This document shows, piece by piece, positions 34,812-44,873 of a stretch of DNA of 64,000 bases. The notes below the pieces were generated by a model. That model was given only the letters and a program-made list of their open reading frames with translations. It did not search any database and was not told where the DNA came from. Both the position numbers and the translations under genes were made by a program. Source of the stretch: an uncultured Pelagibacteraceae bacterium (GTDB lineage Bacteria > Pseudomonadota > Alphaproteobacteria > Pelagibacterales > Pelagibacteraceae); NCBI GenBank assembly GCA_902616645.1, contig CACMTO010000003.1, forward strand, positions 62,001 to 126,000, given 5' to 3'. Position 1 is the stretch's first letter, and each line of letters starts with the position of its first letter.

Positions 34812-35843
34812 ATGAATAAAAACTTATTTACCTATAAAAAAAGTGGTGTTGACATTCCAGCTGCTGAAAAATTTGTAAAATTTATAACAAATATATCGAA
34901 AAAAAATAAAGTTAATTCAAGTTTTAACAAAATTGGAGGTTTTGGTTCAATAAATGAAATCCCAAATAAATTTAAAAATCCAAAAATAGTCGCGTGTACA
35001 GATGGAGTTGGTACAAAAGTTGAGATCGCAAACCTTTTGAACAAATTTGATACAATAGGTATTGACTTAGTTGCTATGAGTGTAAACGACCTAATTGTGC
35101 AAGGAGCTGAACCTATATTCTTTTTAGACTACATATCGATCAATAAGATTGACTTAAAAAAGTTAAAAGCAATAATTAGTGGAATAGTTAAAGGTTGTAA
35201 AATTTCTAATTGTGAGCTGGTCGGAGGTGAAACAGCAGAAATGCCCGGTACTTATGAAAAGAATAAATTTGATATAGCCGGTTTTGCAGTAGGACTAGTT
35301 GACCAAAAAAAAATTTTGAATAAAACAAAAATAAAAAAAGGTAATCTAGTTCTTGCGGTTCCATCAAGTGGTTTACACTCAAACGGATATTCTTTGATAA
35401 GATATCTTTTGAAGAAAAAAAAAATTAATATCAAAAGAAATGAATTTTTAAAAAAAGAATTATTAAGGCCAACAAAAATTTATGTTAAAGAAATTTTAAG
35501 ATTAATAGATAAAGATTTAATAAATGGTTGTGCTAATATTACAGGGGGAGGCATTAAAGATAATATATCAAGAATAATTCCAAATAATTTATGTGCTGAA
35601 ATTAATCTAAAAAAGATTAATACATTAAAGATTTTTAAATGGCTTAAAGAAAATAATATCAGTGATGAGGAAATGTTAAAAACATTTAATTGTGGAGTTG
35701 GATTTTGTTTGATTATAAAATCAAAAAACTTCAAAAAAGTAAAAAAATTTTTTGATAAAAAATATCAACCTTATATCATTGGAAAAATATCTTCTGGAAA
35801 AGAAAAAGTTAAGATTAATGATAAAATTCACTGGTTTAAGTAA
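34812..35843 (+). CDS. purM: Phosphoribosylformylglycinamidine cyclo-ligase
   Basis: A 343-residue AIR synthetase, fifth step of purine synthesis. YKKSGVDIPAAEKFV at the N-terminus, the ATP site ACTDGVGTKVEIA, GAEPIFFLDYISI, LVGGETAEMPGTY and SSGLHSNGYSLIR are diagnostic. It overlaps the purN start by 26 bases, so the two steps are translationally linked. Length is normal. Confidence 0.96.
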   Translation: MNKNLFTYKKSGVDIPAAEKFVKFITNISKKNKVNSSFNKIGGFGSINEIPNKFKNPKIVACTDGVGTKVEIANLLNKFDTIGIDLVAMSVNDLIVQGAEPIFFLDYISINKIDLKKLKAIISGIVKGCKISNCELVGGETAEMPGTYEKNKFDIAGFAVGLVDQKKILNKTKIKKGNLVLAVPSSGLHSNGYSLIRYLLKKKKINIKRNEFLKKELLRPTKIYVKEILRLIDKDLINGCANITGGGIKDNISRIIPNNLCAEINLKKINTLKIFKWLKENNISDEEMLKTFNCGVGFCLIIKSKNFKKVKKFFDKKYQPYIIGKISSGKEKVKINDKIHWFK

Positions 35844-36402
35844 AGTAAATACTGCAATTTTTATATCTGGAACTGGATCAAATTTTAAAAATTTAATTAA
35901 ATTTTCTTTACTCAAAAAATCCCCTATTAAAATTTCTCTTCTTGTCTCCAGCAATTCACAAGCAAAAGGTCTTAAATATGCTACAAAATACAAGATAAAA
36001 AAGAAAATTTTTAAATTCAAAAATCAATTAGTAGACGAAAAAAAAATTCTTCATTATTTAAAAAAGAATAAAATTAATTTTATTTGTTTAGCTGGATTTA
36101 TGAAAATTTTATCAAAAAATTTTATAAAAAACTTCAAAGGGAAAATTGTTAATATCCACCCATCTCTATTACCTAAATACAAGGGTTTGAACACCCACTA
36201 TAGAGCAATCAAGAATAAAGATAAATTTTCTGGCTGCACTGTGCACTATGTAACCTCTAAACTTGACTCAGGAAAAATAATTTTACAAAAAAAAGTAAAA
36301 ATTATAAAGAAAGATACACCTTTTTCATTGGCAAAAAAAGTTTTGAAAAATGAACATAAGATTTATCCTAAAGCTATAATGAAAATTTTTACTAATCTTT
36401 AA
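35818..36402 (+). CDS. purN: Phosphoribosylglycinamide formyltransferase
   Basis: A GAR transformylase of about 194 residues, adding a formyl group from 10-formyl-THF. The start at 35818 (MIKFTGLSKVNTAIFISG) is selected over an upstream in-frame ATG inside purM because it gives the family-typical start before FISGTGSNFKNLI. The catalytic VNIHPSLLPKYKGLNTHYRAI and GCTVHYVTSKLDSG are intact. It converges with ndk, overlapping by 11 bases. Confidence 0.95.
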   Translation: MIKFTGLSKVNTAIFISGTGSNFKNLIKFSLLKKSPIKISLLVSSNSQAKGLKYATKYKIKKKIFKFKNQLVDEKKILHYLKKNKINFICLAGFMKILSKNFIKNFKGKIVNIHPSLLPKYKGLNTHYRAIKNKDKFSGCTVHYVTSKLDSGKIILQKKVKIIKKDTPFSLAKKVLKNEHKIYPKAIMKIFTNL

Positions 36403-36802
36403 AGAAGAAATCTATTTCTAACTTTGCATTTTCGATACTATCTGATCCATGGACAGAATTTTTATCTATTGAAATCCCATATTTTTTTCTAATGGATCCT
36501 TCTTTTGCATCTTTTGGATTTGTTGAGCCCATTAATTCTCTATTACTTTTAACTGCATTAATTTTTTCCAAAATCATAACAACGATTGGGCCTGAAGATA
36601 AATAAGAACAAAGGTCGTTATAAAAAGGTTTTGTCTCATGAACTTTATAGAATTTTTCGGCCTCATTCTTTTCTATTTGAATTTTTTTTTCTTGAATAAT
36701 TGAAAATCCGTTTTTTATAAAAATTTCTTTAATTTCCTTTTCTAAACTCCTCTCAACAGCATCTGGTTTAATAATTGAAAGTGTTTGCTCTATATCACTC
36801 AT
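36392..36802 (-). CDS. ndk: Nucleoside diphosphate kinase
   Basis: About 136 residues; balances NTP pools by phosphotransfer through a histidine, H118 in NSVHGSDS. The start ATG at 36802 is chosen because it has a GAGGAAAG ribosome site and yields MSDIEQTLSIIKPDAVE; a TTG four codons upstream is less likely. It overlaps pepA by 8 bases and converges with purN. The holC gene often found between pepA and ndk in alphaproteobacteria is absent. Confidence 0.95.
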   Translation of the reverse strand: MSDIEQTLSIIKPDAVERSLEKEIKEIFIKNGFSIIQEKKIQIEKNEAEKFYKVHETKPFYNDLCSYLSSGPIVVMILEKINAVKSNRELMGSTNPKDAKEGSIRKKYGISIDKNSVHGSDSIENAKLEIDFFFKD

Positions 36803-38252
36803 AGCTTTCCTCAATTAATTGATTTAATAATCTAACTCCAAAACCAGTCGCACCTCCTGAATTTAAAGCCCCACCATATTTAGAAAAAGCCATGCCAGCG
36901 ATATCTAGATGGGCCCAGGGAGTTTTATTTAATATAAATCTTTGTAAAAATTGAGCTGCAGTTGTTGAACCAGCTCCACCAACGTAATTTATGTTTTGTA
37001 CATCGGCATTTTTTGAATTCATAAGTTTATCATAATTTTTATGAAGGGGCATTCTCCAAACTTTTTCATTTACTTTTTCTCCTGCAGTAAAAATTTGTTT
37101 TGATAATTGATCATCATTTGAAAAAAGGCCAGCATATTCTGATCCAAGAGATACAATAATAGCTCCTGTCAGAGTTGCTAAATCAATTATAAACTTAGGC
37201 TTAAATTTTTCTTCAGTAAAAGTTAAAGCATCAGCTAAAACTAATCTACCCTCTGCATCAGTGTTCAAAATCTCAATTGTTTTTCCACTGTATGATTTTA
37301 CGATGTCTCCTGGTCTTTGAGCATTTCCACTAACCATATTTTCAACAAGTCCTACTACACCAACTGCATTTACTTTAGCTTTTCTTAATGCTAAATTTTT
37401 CATTAAGCCTACAACTGTAGCTGAACCTGCCATGTCGTAAGTCATATCCTCCATAAATTTCGCTGGTTTGAGTGAATAGCCTCCAGTATCAAAACAAACT
37501 CCTTTTCCAACGAATGCTAATGGTTTTGAATTATTTTTTAATCCATTCCATTCCATCGTAACAAGGTATGATCCTCTTATACTTCCTTGACCCACACCAA
37601 GTAGTGCATTCATACCTAACTTCTTTAATTTTTTTTCATCATAAATATTTATTTTGAGACCAGTTTCTTTTAGATTATTTAATCGTTTTGCATACTCATC
37701 AGGATGTAAAACATTACCTGGTTCAGAAACTAAATCCCTTGCATAAAAAGTTCCCTCTTCTAATGCTTTAAATTTTAGTTGTGTTTGCAAAGAAGGTTTA
37801 TTTTTATTTCCAACTACATTGACTGAAATAAGTTTTGTTTGATTTTTTGATTTGTATTTATTGAACTTATAAGATTTTAATTTTAACCCATGCAAAAAGT
37901 ACCCAATAAAATTTTCATATCTAATATTTACGCTATCTGTATTGATGTAATAATCCTCTTTTTTATTTTGATCTATTCTAACAAAAAACTCAGCACCTAA
38001 ATTTTCTATATCTGATGATTTTAGATCCTTTTTAATTGAAATCAAAATCACTCTCTTTTTTGAGCTAAGTTCAAAAACTAAGATTTTTTTTTTCAAATCA
38101 CTAGTTTTTAATAAATCGTCTATATAGGATAATTCTTTGCTAGAAATATATTTCTTAATATGATTTGTATTAAATTTTTGATCAGTAAATAATACAAGGT
38201 TATTTATATGTTTTTTTATACTATTTTTTTTTAAATTAATTTGAATTGGCAT
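36795..38252 (-). CDS. pepA: Leucyl (cytosol) aminopeptidase
   Basis: A 485-residue M17 aminopeptidase, dinuclear metal enzyme releasing N-terminal amino acids. The metal-site motifs GKGVCFDTGGYSLKP, MEDMTYDMAGSATVVG and NTDAEGRLVLADAL are conserved in the C-terminal half; the N-terminal macro-like domain (about 1-165) is divergent and Lys/Asn-rich. Divergent from lptF, as is usual in alphaproteobacteria. Confidence 0.95.
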   Translation of the reverse strand: MPIQINLKKNSIKKHINNLVLFTDQKFNTNHIKKYISSKELSYIDDLLKTSDLKKKILVFELSSKKRVILISIKKDLKSSDIENLGAEFFVRIDQNKKEDYYINTDSVNIRYENFIGYFLHGLKLKSYKFNKYKSKNQTKLISVNVVGNKNKPSLQTQLKFKALEEGTFYARDLVSEPGNVLHPDEYAKRLNNLKETGLKINIYDEKKLKKLGMNALLGVGQGSIRGSYLVTMEWNGLKNNSKPLAFVGKGVCFDTGGYSLKPAKFMEDMTYDMAGSATVVGLMKNLALRKAKVNAVGVVGLVENMVSGNAQRPGDIVKSYSGKTIEILNTDAEGRLVLADALTFTEEKFKPKFIIDLATLTGAIIVSLGSEYAGLFSNDDQLSKQIFTAGEKVNEKVWRMPLHKNYDKLMNSKNADVQNINYVGGAGSTTAAQFLQRFILNKTPWAHLDIAGMAFSKYGGALNSGGATGFGVRLLNQLIEESYE

Positions 38253-38362
38253 ATTTTTTGATCCATTTTTTACTAATATCGTTAATAATACTTATTTTTA
38301 TTGACATTTTAAATATATATGTAGTTTAGGTTGTATTTAAAAAGAGATTTTATAGATTAAAA

Positions 38363-39493
38363 ATGATTAATTACAATAAAAACTTAATTTTTAAGAAATT
38401 TTTTTTAGATAACACTCAATTTTTTTTTATCTGTTTATTAAGCCTAAGTATAATTGTTTGGGTAATTCAAGCAGTTAATTTTTTAGATTTTGTTACCGAA
38501 GATGGCCACGGTTTATTAGTTTATATAAAATATACATTACTGAATCTGCCAAAAATAATCTCGAGATTGATGCCATTTATCTTTTTTGTCGCAATCTGCT
38601 ATTCCATTAACAATTCGGAGGATAAAAATGAATTAAAAATTTTTTGGATTAATGGAATTGATAAGAAAAATTTTTTAAATATTGTCCTAAAATACTCAAT
38701 AATATATTTAATACTGCAAATATTTCTTAATTCTGTAGTAATTCCTTTTTGCCAAAACAAAGCAAGAACATATATACAAACTTCTAGTATTGATTTTTTC
38801 CCATCACTGATTAATGAAAAAAAATTTATTGACACAGTAGAAAAACTCACAATTTATGTTGAAAAAAAAGATACCCAAAATAATTACAAAAATATTTTTT
38901 TAAAAGACGTAGAAGATTTGAAAAATACAAAAATTATTTATGCTTCAAAAGGTATACTAAAAAATACTAATCAGGAAAGATCACTTTTTTTGACAGATGG
39001 TAAAATAATAAATATTAATGAAGATAATATTACAGCTTTTGATTTTAGAAGCACAACCATTGATCTGAGTAAATATTTAACTAAATCAATTATAGATTTT
39101 AAAATACAGGAAAAAGATTCTTATTTATTAGTAAACTGTTATATAAATTTTCATATTTTGAATGATCAATCATATTATCATATACTTGATTGTAATGAAT
39201 CATCTTTTAATATTTTACAGCAAGAGCTTTACAAAAGATTTGTAAAACCTTTTTATTATATTGCAGTCGCGATAAGTGCATGTTTTCTCTTATTGTTTTC
39301 AAAAGAAAGTATAAATCACAAATACTATAGATCATTTACATTTATATTAGGAGCTGTTATCCTAATTTTCTCTGAATTATCTGCTTCATTTTCAGGTAAG
39401 AGTTTTTTAAATTTTCAACTATCTATTATTTCTTTGATCTTAATAATTTTATTTCAATATTTTATATTATACAGAAAGATAAGATTTCGATAA
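38363..39493 (+). CDS. lptF: LPS export ABC transporter permease LptF
   Basis: A 376-residue YjgP/YjgQ-family permease of the LptB2FG transporter that extracts lipopolysaccharide from the inner membrane. It has three N-terminal membrane helices (the first around 20-45), a periplasmic beta-jellyroll region (about 125-285), and three C-terminal helices. LPKIISRLMPFIFF is the family's conserved second-helix region. A TTGACA at 38301 lies upstream, but I find no convincing -10. First gene of the outer-membrane biogenesis operon. Confidence 0.92.
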   Translation: MINYNKNLIFKKFFLDNTQFFFICLLSLSIIVWVIQAVNFLDFVTEDGHGLLVYIKYTLLNLPKIISRLMPFIFFVAICYSINNSEDKNELKIFWINGIDKKNFLNIVLKYSIIYLILQIFLNSVVIPFCQNKARTYIQTSSIDFFPSLINEKKFIDTVEKLTIYVEKKDTQNNYKNIFLKDVEDLKNTKIIYASKGILKNTNQERSLFLTDGKIININEDNITAFDFRSTTIDLSKYLTKSIIDFKIQEKDSYLLVNCYINFHILNDQSYYHILDCNESSFNILQQELYKRFVKPFYYIAVAISACFLLLFSKESINHKYYRSFTFILGAVILIFSELSASFSGKSFLNFQLSIISLILIILFQYFILYRKIRFR

Positions 39494-39496
39494 TTT

Positions 39497-40573
39497 ATGA
39501 TTTCAGTTTATAAAAAATATTTATACTCAAAATATATTTTGAATTTTTTAAAAGTCAGTGCAGTTTTTTTTGTTATGATAATTATTATGAATTTATTTGA
39601 AGAAATAAAATTTCTTCAAAATAGTGATAGTCAAATTATGCTTCCAGTTTTTTTAACTTTATTAAACGCCCCTTCAATTTTCTTTGAAATACTTCCTTTT
39701 ATCATTTTAATAAGTGCGATATTTTTCTTTGTAGAAATTATTGAGAGTAATGAATTGGTAGTTTACAAGGCTTACGGTATAACAAATCTTAAAATCATTG
39801 AAATTATAAGTCTAATTACATTTATTATTGGATTATTTATGATTATAATTTTTTATAATGTATCGTCCAATCTAAAATTTTTTTACTTAGAAATTAAAAA
39901 TCAATACACTAAAGATGATAAATATCTAGCAGTGGTGACTGGGAATGGTTTATGGATTAGAGATAAATTAGATCTTTCAACAAATTATATTAATGCTGAG
40001 AAAATTGAAAATGATAATCTTTTAGATGTATCAATTTCTCAGTTTGATGAAAATTTCAACTTAAAAAAAATTATAATCTCAAAAAAAGCCAAAATTAAAG
40101 ATAATAATTGGTTATTAGAAGATGTTGTTGTTAACACGGATAATTTTACAGAAAAATATGAACAGGTTGAATTTTATTCAAACTTTAATATTAAAAAAAT
40201 TCTATCAATTTTTGAAAATTTTTCGTCTTTAAACATCTTCAAACTTGAAGATTTGAAAAAGGATTATGAATTATTAGGATATAACACCGAGGTAATTAAT
40301 GGCTATAAACACAAACTATATTCATACCCTATCTATCTAACTCTTATGGTCTGTATTGCATCGATTTTAATGCTAAAAATTAAATATAATAAATCAAAAA
40401 TATTTAGCATAACTTTAGGAATTCTAATTTCCGTTATTATTTATTATATAAATCATTTTTTCAACGTAGTAATTGAAACACAAAATATTCCATATTTGTT
40501 TTCAATTTGGGGGCCACAAATAATAATTCTTATGATTGTTACCATGAATTTAGTCAGGATAAATGAGAAATAA
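39497..40573 (+). CDS. lptG: LPS export ABC transporter permease LptG
   Basis: A 358-residue partner of LptF with the same six-helix, periplasmic-jellyroll architecture. The conserved NAPSIFFEILPFIILISAIFFF helix and GITNLKIIEI coupling-helix segment are visible. It starts 3 bases after lptF and overlaps lptD by 11 bases. The ATPase subunit LptB is not in this window. Confidence 0.93.
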   Translation: MISVYKKYLYSKYILNFLKVSAVFFVMIIIMNLFEEIKFLQNSDSQIMLPVFLTLLNAPSIFFEILPFIILISAIFFFVEIIESNELVVYKAYGITNLKIIEIISLITFIIGLFMIIIFYNVSSNLKFFYLEIKNQYTKDDKYLAVVTGNGLWIRDKLDLSTNYINAEKIENDNLLDVSISQFDENFNLKKIIISKKAKIKDNNWLLEDVVVNTDNFTEKYEQVEFYSNFNIKKILSIFENFSSLNIFKLEDLKKDYELLGYNTEVINGYKHKLYSYPIYLTLMVCIASILMLKIKYNKSKIFSITLGILISVIIYYINHFFNVVIETQNIPYLFSIWGPQIIILMIVTMNLVRINEK

Positions 40574-42962
40574 ATTTTTAAAAATATTTAAAATTATAAT
40601 TCTTTTCAATTTTATTTTTATTCCTGGGTTATTTGGATCTGAAATAAAATTTGAGGCAGAAAATATTGAAATTAACGACAAGACACTAATTAAAGCGTCC
40701 AATAATATAGTTATCAAAGACGGTCAGGGACTAGAAATATATGGTGATAATCTTTTGATAGATAAAGAAAAAAAAAATTATACTATTTATGATAATGTTG
40801 CTTTAATAGATGAAGAAAACAAAATAACAATTAATGCTACTAAAATAGTATTCTACGAAAAAAAGAATCTAATTTTATCGGAAGGTGCTACAGAAATCAA
40901 AAAAGAAGATCAATACTTTATTAATACGTCTGATATTTTGTTTAATAGACTTAAAAAGGAAATTTCGTCTAAAAAAAAAACTGAAATTAAAGATAATGAT
41001 GAAAACTCTTTAAACACAGAAAACCTTATTATAAGAATTAAAGATAATTTAATAATAACTGAAAACGTTCTTTTAACAGATAAAGATCTAAATATTTATG
41101 AAATTAAAAATCTGTATTACGACTACAAAAATAAAGAACTTTTAGGAAAAGATATTATTGTAAATAAAGATAATAAATTATCATTAAAAAGATACTTACC
41201 TCGAATAAAAAGTAACTCTTTAAATATAGAAAATAAAATATCAACTTTTAACAAAGCTGTTTATACTAGTTGTGAGAAAAGAGATGGCTGCCCACCATGG
41301 TTAATTAAAGCAGAAAAAGTAAAACATGACCCATATAAAAAAACCGTTACGTATGATAATGCGAAATTAGAAATTTTTGATATCCCAGTTTTGTACTTTC
41401 CAAAATTTTTTCATCCTGATCCGACTGTAAAAAGACAATCTGGTTTTCTAACTCCATCTATTTCAGCTGCAAGTTTAAATAGTTATTTTAAAATACCATA
41501 TTTTTTTGAAATATCTGAAAACTCTGATTTTACCTTTTCTCCGAGAATTTATGATAAACAAAAAAATATTTATCAGGGAGAGTACAGACTTTTGACTAAA
41601 AATAGTAATCATATATTTGATTCAAGTATCCAAAGTGGAGATTTTTTAATACCCTCAAATAATTCAAGAACACATTTTTTTTCTAAATCGTCTTTTAAAA
41701 CTGAATTTGATTATTTTAACTTTTCGGAATTTAATTTAGAATTACAGTTTTCATCAAATGATGATTATTTAAAATATAATAACTTAAATTCACCAATAAT
41801 AGGTTCTCAAACTACTCTTTCATCAAAACTTGATTTTAACGCAACTAGTGATGATTTAGATCTTTCAATTTCAGGTGAAGCTTTTGAGGACTTAACTGAA
41901 GAAAAAGATAGTGATAAATATGAATTTATTTTACCAAATTTTAGTGTTACAAAAAGTTTTAACACAAAGCTTCCTGGATCTTTATCAATGACAAACATAG
42001 GCTATAACAAGATTTATAATACAAACATTAATGAAAAAATATTGGTAAACAATTTCTCATATGAGTCCTTAGATTTAATTAATGATATGGGAATTGTTAG
42101 TAATTATGAGTTTCAGGTTAAAAATTTCAATGCGGACTCTAAGAATTCAGCGAGTCTAAAAAATAAAAAAGAGCATAACTTTGAAGGGATTTTTCAATTT
42201 AATTCAAAATTACCATTAAAAAAAGATGGTAAAAAATTTAATACATTTTTCACTCCAATATTTGTGGCTAAATTAAATCCGTCTAATAATAAAAATATCA
42301 GAGGTTCAGATAGGATGATTGATTATAATAATATCTATTCAATAAACAGAATAGCGTCTAATGAAACTTTAGAGGGTAAAAATTCTATAACTTTAGGAAA
42401 CGAATTCAAAATATTAGATAAATTGAGTGATAAAGAGTTATTTTCGTTTAATCTCGCATCTTCATTTAGAGATGAGGAGAATGAAGATCTTCCTATAAAG
42501 AGTTCAATTGGAAATAAAACATCTAATATCGTTGGCCAACTTAACCTAAATCCTGATGATAATTTTGGTTTTAATTACGACTTTTTAGCAGATAATAATT
42601 TTGGTAAATTTAATTATCATAAGGTTAACACTTTTTTTAAAGTTAACAATTTTGTAACTTCTTTTGAATTTTTAGAGGAAACGAATGATGTAGGAGATGA
42701 AAGTTTTATATCAAATGAAACGTCATATGAAATTAATAATAATAAATTTTTAAAATTCCGTACAAGAAAAAATAAAAAGACAGATCTAACTGAATACTAT
42801 AATTTAATTTATCAGTATAAGATGGATTGCTTAACTGCAGGAATCGAATACAAAAAAGATTATTATGAAGATGGAGATATAAAACCTAAAGAAAGTTTAT
42901 TTTTCTCAATCACCTTAATGCCTTTTGGTGGATCAATAGACTTACCTGGAGTAAATAAATGA
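40563..42962 (+). CDS. lptD: LPS assembly outer-membrane protein LptD
   Basis: A 799-residue outer-membrane LPS translocon. After a signal peptide (about 1-25) comes the OstA/LptA-like domain (about 28-200), then the beta-barrel with the conserved DIPVLYFPKFFHPDPTVKRQSG at its start. Cysteines C237, C243 and C756 are candidates for the inter-domain disulfide; E. coli uses four. Position between lptG and surA is canonical. Sequence is very polar and divergent in barrel loops. Confidence 0.92.
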   Translation: MRNKFLKIFKIIILFNFIFIPGLFGSEIKFEAENIEINDKTLIKASNNIVIKDGQGLEIYGDNLLIDKEKKNYTIYDNVALIDEENKITINATKIVFYEKKNLILSEGATEIKKEDQYFINTSDILFNRLKKEISSKKKTEIKDNDENSLNTENLIIRIKDNLIITENVLLTDKDLNIYEIKNLYYDYKNKELLGKDIIVNKDNKLSLKRYLPRIKSNSLNIENKISTFNKAVYTSCEKRDGCPPWLIKAEKVKHDPYKKTVTYDNAKLEIFDIPVLYFPKFFHPDPTVKRQSGFLTPSISAASLNSYFKIPYFFEISENSDFTFSPRIYDKQKNIYQGEYRLLTKNSNHIFDSSIQSGDFLIPSNNSRTHFFSKSSFKTEFDYFNFSEFNLELQFSSNDDYLKYNNLNSPIIGSQTTLSSKLDFNATSDDLDLSISGEAFEDLTEEKDSDKYEFILPNFSVTKSFNTKLPGSLSMTNIGYNKIYNTNINEKILVNNFSYESLDLINDMGIVSNYEFQVKNFNADSKNSASLKNKKEHNFEGIFQFNSKLPLKKDGKKFNTFFTPIFVAKLNPSNNKNIRGSDRMIDYNNIYSINRIASNETLEGKNSITLGNEFKILDKLSDKELFSFNLASSFRDEENEDLPIKSSIGNKTSNIVGQLNLNPDDNFGFNYDFLADNNFGKFNYHKVNTFFKVNNFVTSFEFLEETNDVGDESFISNETSYEINNNKFLKFRTRKNKKTDLTEYYNLIYQYKMDCLTAGIEYKKDYYEDGDIKPKESLFFSITLMPFGGSIDLPGVNK

Positions 42963-43912
42963 ATAAATTAAAGAAAAAATTAGCGTTTTACTTAATTATC
43001 TCTATTATTCTTTTAATACAAAATATATCTTATGCCTCTACAAAAATTAAGATAGTAAATAAGATAAATAATGAAATAATCACTAATTTTGATATTCAGA
43101 AAGAATACAACTATTTAATTGCGTTGAATAATGAACTTCAGAAGATTCCTTTGAGCGAGGGTTTAAATATTGCAAAGGACTCGTTAATTCGTGAAAAAAT
43201 AAAAACTAGTGAATTAAAAAAAATTTACGAGTTAGAAAATTTTAATAGATACGATTATTTAAATAATATTTTTCAAAATTTTTATAAAAAATTAAACATA
43301 AGTTCTGAAAAAGAGTTTGAAAATTATTTAAAATCTTTTGATTTATCTGTTGAAGAAGTTAAACAAAAAATTAAACTTGAAATCTTATGGAACCAACTTA
43401 TTGGTCTTAAATATAAAGACCAGATCAATATAGATGAGGAAAATTTAAAAAAAAAAATATCACAAAATAATTTAAATTTCAAAAAATCAATCGAATATGA
43501 TCTATCTGAAATTGTTTTTCAAGCTAAAACTCAAGAAGAGTTAACAGCAAAGATTAATGAAATAAAATCTAATATTGAATTAATCGGTTTTAGTAGTGCT
43601 GCAAATAAATATAGTATTTCAGAGAGTGCTAAATTCGGTGGAAAAATTGGTAAATTACTTGAGAGTCAACTTTCAACTAAAATAAGAGATGAATTAAAAA
43701 AATTAGAAATAAATCAAGTTTCAAAACCGCTTAATATTGGTGGAAGTTTCTTATTATTATTTGTGAATGATAAAAAAGAAATTAAATTAGAACAAGATAA
43801 AGATAAGGTACTTAAAAAAATGATAGAGTCCGAGAGAACAAGACAATTTGATCAATTTTCCCAAGTATATTTCAATAAAATTAAATTAAATGTTCAAATC
43901 GAAAGTTACTAA
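42959..43912 (+). CDS. surA: SurA-like periplasmic peptidyl-prolyl isomerase/chaperone
   Basis: A 317-residue secreted chaperone for outer-membrane proteins. It has a signal peptide (about 1-27), a SurA N-terminal helical domain (about 28-165), and one parvulin-type PPIase domain (about 175-275, SKYSISESAKFGGKIG...). E. coli SurA has two parvulin domains; one is common in alphaproteobacteria. It follows lptD with a 4-base overlap and overlaps pdxA by 23 bases. Confidence 0.87.
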   Translation: MNKLKKKLAFYLIISIILLIQNISYASTKIKIVNKINNEIITNFDIQKEYNYLIALNNELQKIPLSEGLNIAKDSLIREKIKTSELKKIYELENFNRYDYLNNIFQNFYKKLNISSEKEFENYLKSFDLSVEEVKQKIKLEILWNQLIGLKYKDQINIDEENLKKKISQNNLNFKKSIEYDLSEIVFQAKTQEELTAKINEIKSNIELIGFSSAANKYSISESAKFGGKIGKLLESQLSTKIRDELKKLEINQVSKPLNIGGSFLLLFVNDKKEIKLEQDKDKVLKKMIESERTRQFDQFSQVYFNKIKLNVQIESY

Positions 43913-44873
43913 ACCAATAATTATTATAAGTGGTGAGCCTAATAGTATTTTTTCAGAGATATTAGTTAAATCCTTTAAATCGTACAAAAATAAAAAACCC
44001 ATTATTTTGATTGGATCTTATGATTTGATTGTTCAACAATTAAAAAAACTGAGATTAAATGTTGGTTTAAATCTAATTAATTACGAAAAAAATAAATTTG
44101 ACAATCTAATAATAAATAAAATTAATGTTATTAACATTAAATATAATTTCAAAAAACCTTTTGAAAAAATTTCATCGAAATCAAATCATTATATTAAAAG
44201 ATGTTTTAATAAAGCATTTGATGTAATAAAAAAAAATAAAATTTCAGGTTTAATAAATGGGCCTATATCAAAAAAATATTTTTTAAAAAATAAATATCCT
44301 GGCATCACAGAATATTTATCTAAAGCTTTCAAAATTCAAAATAGACACAGTATGTTGATATATAATGAAAATTTATCGATCTCACCAATAATAACTCATT
44401 TACCAATAAGTAAGGTTTCTAAAAAATTGAGCAAAAATGACATTGTTGTGAAATCATTATTAATATCAAATTTTTTTGACAAAATTTTATCTAAAAAACC
44501 AAAAATAGCTATAACAGGATTAAATCCTCATTGTGAAAATTTTCTTGGGGCTAGTGAAGAAAATAAAATAATTATTCCTGCAATTAAGAATTTAAGAAGG
44601 AAAAAAATTAATGTAACAGGTCCTTTTCCTGCCGATACAATTTTTTTAAAAAAGAATATTAAAAAATTCGATGTTATAATTGGGATGTATCATGATCAAG
44701 TCTTATCACCTATTAAAGCGATTTATGGATTTGATGCCATCAATATAACATTAGGTCTTCCTTTTTTAAGAGTTTCTCCTGATCATGGTCCAAATACTGA
44801 AATGATTGGAAAAAACAAATCTGATCCTAAAAGTTTAATTAAAGCGATTAGATTTTTGGATCAAAATAAATGA
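43890..44873 (+). CDS. pdxA: 4-hydroxythreonine-4-phosphate dehydrogenase
   Basis: A 327-residue enzyme of the DXP-dependent vitamin B6 pathway. IIISGEPNSIFSEI replaces the usual GDPAGIGPE start (a divergent version), while LINGPISKKYF, ITGLNPHCEN, GPFPADTIF, DVIIGMYHDQVL and LGLPFLRVSPDHGP match the family's metal- and substrate-binding regions. Located between surA and ksgA as in most proteobacteria; overlaps ksgA by 4 bases. Confidence 0.93.
   Translation: MFKSKVTKPIIIISGEPNSIFSEILVKSFKSYKNKKPIILIGSYDLIVQQLKKLRLNVGLNLINYEKNKFDNLIINKINVINIKYNFKKPFEKISSKSNHYIKRCFNKAFDVIKKNKISGLINGPISKKYFLKNKYPGITEYLSKAFKIQNRHSMLIYNENLSISPIITHLPISKVSKKLSKNDIVVKSLLISNFFDKILSKKPKIAITGLNPHCENFLGASEENKIIIPAIKNLRRKKINVTGPFPADTIFLKKNIKKFDVIIGMYHDQVLSPIKAIYGFDAINITLGLPFLRVSPDHGPNTEMIGKNKSDPKSLIKAIRFLDQNK

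Noticed and set aside
38301..38306. TTGACA upstream of lptF as a promoter -35
   Set aside because: No acceptable -10 at 16-18 bases; only mentioned as a possibility under lptF.
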